23,075 nucleotides of DNA from Lentisphaeria bacterium. GTDB lineage: Bacteria > Verrucomicrobiota > Lentisphaeria > Victivallales > Victivallaceae. This document shows positions 21,652 to 23,075 of this stretch, in pieces; within the stretch, counting starts at the first letter, position 1; each line of letters begins with the position of its first letter. The stretch covers positions 2,146 to 25,220 of the forward strand of contig JABLYX010000069.1 of the NCBI GenBank assembly GCA_018265615.1. Reading direction: 5' to 3'. A model generated the notes under the pieces. It worked only from the letters and a program-made list of their open reading frames with translations. It was not told where the DNA came from and searched no databases. Made by a program: the position numbers and the translations under genes.

Positions 21652-23075
21652 ATGAGCACACGTGAACCTTTGCCGCGCGCCTACGAACCGGCGGCGGTGG
21701 AAGCCAAATGGTATCCGCACTGGGAGAATTCCGGCTATTTCCACGGCAGGCCCGATCCGGAGAAGAAACCGTACTCGATCGTGATCCCCCCGCCGAACGT
21801 CACCGGCATCCTGACCCTCGGCCATGTGCTCAACAACACGCTGCAGGACATCCTGATCCGCTACCACCGCATGAAGGGCGAGGAGGTGTGCTGGTTCCCC
21901 GGCACCGACCACGCCGGGATCGCGACCGAGGCGCGCGTGGAGAAGTATCTGCGCGAAAAGGAGGACACCGGCCGCGACAAGCTCGGCCGCGAAGTGTTCA
22001 TCGACCGCGTCTGGAAGTGGAAGGCGGAGTTCGGCGGCAAGATCATCCGCCAGCTGCGCACGCTCGGCTGCTCCTGCGACTGGGAGCGCGAGCGCTTCAC
22101 GATGGACGAAGGGCTCTCCGCCGCCGTCCGCAAGGTGTTCGTGGAGCTCTATAAGAAGGGATACATCTACCGCGGCCAGCGCATGATCAACTGGTGCCCG
22201 GTCGCGAAGAGCGCGCTCTCCGACGAAGAGGTGATCTACAGGGACGTCGCGGGCAGGTTCTACTATTTCCGCTACCCGGTTTCCGACGGCTCCGGTTATC
22301 TGGTCGTCGCGACGACGCGCCCCGAGACGATGTTCGGCGACACCGCCGTCGCCGTGAATCCGGCGGACGAACGCTATAAGCACCTGATCGGCAAAACCGT
22401 GAAGCTGCCGCTGACCGACCGCGAAATCCCGATCATCGGTGATGAACATGCGGATCCGGCCAAGGGGACCGGCTGCGTGAAGATCACTCCCGCGCACGAC
22501 CCGAACGACTTCGAAGTCGGCAAGCGCCACAACCTCGAAGTCATCAACGTCATGAATCCGGATGCGTCGCTGAACGCCCGCGCCGGCAAAACGTTCGAGG
22601 GGCTCGACCGCTTCGCGGCGCGCGAGCTCGCGGTGCGGATGATGGAGGAGCAGGGGCTCGTCGAGAAGATCGAGGATATCCGCCACGCCGTCGGCTACTC
22701 CGAGCGCGGCGACGTTCCGATCGAGACGCTCGTGAGCTATCAGTGGTTCTGCAATATGAAGGAGCTTGCGAAGCCCGCGATCGAAGCGGTCGGATCGGGC
22801 AGAATCAAGTTCCATCCGGAGCGCTGGAGCAAAACCTACTTCCACTGGATGGAGAACATCCAGGACTGGTGCATCTCGCGCCAGATCTGGTGGGGCCACC
22901 GGATTCCGGCCTGGTACAACGACGCGACCGGCGAAGTCTACGTCGGCGAGGAGGCCCCGGCCGCTCCGGGCGAATGGCGCCAGGAGGAGGACGTGCTCGA
23001 CACCTGGTTCAGCAGCTGGCTCTGGCCGTTCTCGATCATGGGCTGGCCGGAGAAGACGGAGGAGCTGAAGTACTT
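21652..23075 (+). CDS. valS: Valyl-tRNA synthetase, N-terminal half (3' end outside the window)
   Basis: It charges tRNA-Val in the cytoplasm and edits threonine. About 474 codons are present of a family length near 880-950; the KMSKS loop lies beyond the window. Visible features are the N-terminal AVEAKWYPHWENSGYF, IPPPNVTGILTLGHVLNN (HIGH region), CWFPGTDHAGIATEARVEK, the editing-domain segments VVATTRPETMFGDTAVAVNP and GTGCVKITPAHDPNDFEVG, then DWCISRQIWWGHRIPAWY and DVLDTWFSSWLWPFS. The HIGH signature reads T-L-G-H (residues 56-59), so the first histidine is replaced by threonine. The ATG has GGAG about 12 nt upstream and AAAGAG closer. It has its own extended -10 promoter. Confidence 0.97.
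   Translation, partial: MSTREPLPRAYEPAAVEAKWYPHWENSGYFHGRPDPEKKPYSIVIPPPNVTGILTLGHVLNNTLQDILIRYHRMKGEEVCWFPGTDHAGIATEARVEKYLREKEDTGRDKLGREVFIDRVWKWKAEFGGKIIRQLRTLGCSCDWERERFTMDEGLSAAVRKVFVELYKKGYIYRGQRMINWCPVAKSALSDEEVIYRDVAGRFYYFRYPVSDGSGYLVVATTRPETMFGDTAVAVNPADERYKHLIGKTVKLPLTDREIPIIGDEHADPAKGTGCVKITPAHDPNDFEVGKRHNLEVINVMNPDASLNARAGKTFEGLDRFAARELAVRMMEEQGLVEKIEDIRHAVGYSERGDVPIETLVSYQWFCNMKELAKPAIEAVGSGRIKFHPERWSKTYFHWMENIQDWCISRQIWWGHRIPAWYNDATGEVYVGEEAPAAPGEWRQEEDVLDTWFSSWLWPFSIMGWPEKTEELKY

Overview
The window looks like a chromosomal segment of a GC-rich, Gram-negative member of the Lentisphaerota (Victivallis-like). The grounds are two short proteins with a 'RKFT(L/I)IELLVVIAII' prepilin-type N-terminus and an H-X9-DG C-terminal motif, which are highly expanded in Lentisphaerota and Planctomycetota. 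Abundant exported glycoside hydrolases without SusC/SusD partners and a short, spirochete-like alanyl-tRNA synthetase agree with this. The assignment is an inference from gene content.

Layout. 1-1174 (+): the 3' part of a tetratricopeptide protein built from near-identical 102-bp repeats, overlapping a GNAT acetyltransferase. 1332-4235 (-): an operon of alaS, a STAS-domain protein and a membrane protein with a possible C-terminal winged helix. 4325-4863 (+): two promoters driving a 23-codon lipoprotein-like ORF and a 75-residue cysteine-rich lipoprotein, closed by a strong terminator. 4883-7191: a divergent pair, an FAD-dependent oxidoreductase (-) and a PocR/AraC-type regulator (+), with back-to-back promoters.

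7290-14478 (-): a five-gene glycan operon read from right to left. It encodes a prepilin-like H-X9-DG protein, an exported DNRLRE-like protein, a 1078-residue exported clan GH-A-like glycosidase with a CBM9-like C-terminus, a GH29 alpha-L-fucosidase without signal peptide, and an exported SGNH esterase. 14724-16938 (-): two regulators, a GntR-type winged helix fused to a LacI-type sugar-binding domain, and an AraC-type protein. 17167-21026 (+): a second, two-gene glycan operon, again with a prepilin-like protein first and a 1061-residue exported glycosidase second, closed by stacked hairpins. 21150-23075 (+): a small exported protein of unknown function and the first half of valS.

How it works together (inference). 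The middle 14 kb is a polysaccharide-utilisation region: exported hydrolases and an esterase attack a fucosylated, probably acylated glycan, and the fucosidase finishes fragments. Both operons begin with a prepilin-like gene, so these pilin-like proteins appear to belong to the glycan system. Regulation is partly readable. Four GCGAT-type direct repeats, two of the intervals being 21 bp, lie between the AraC gene and the second operon in an araC-araBAD-like layout. A related element sits at the promoter of the first operon. The GntR/LacI-type gene has a perfect TGGTATA-N7-TATACCA palindrome in its own promoter.
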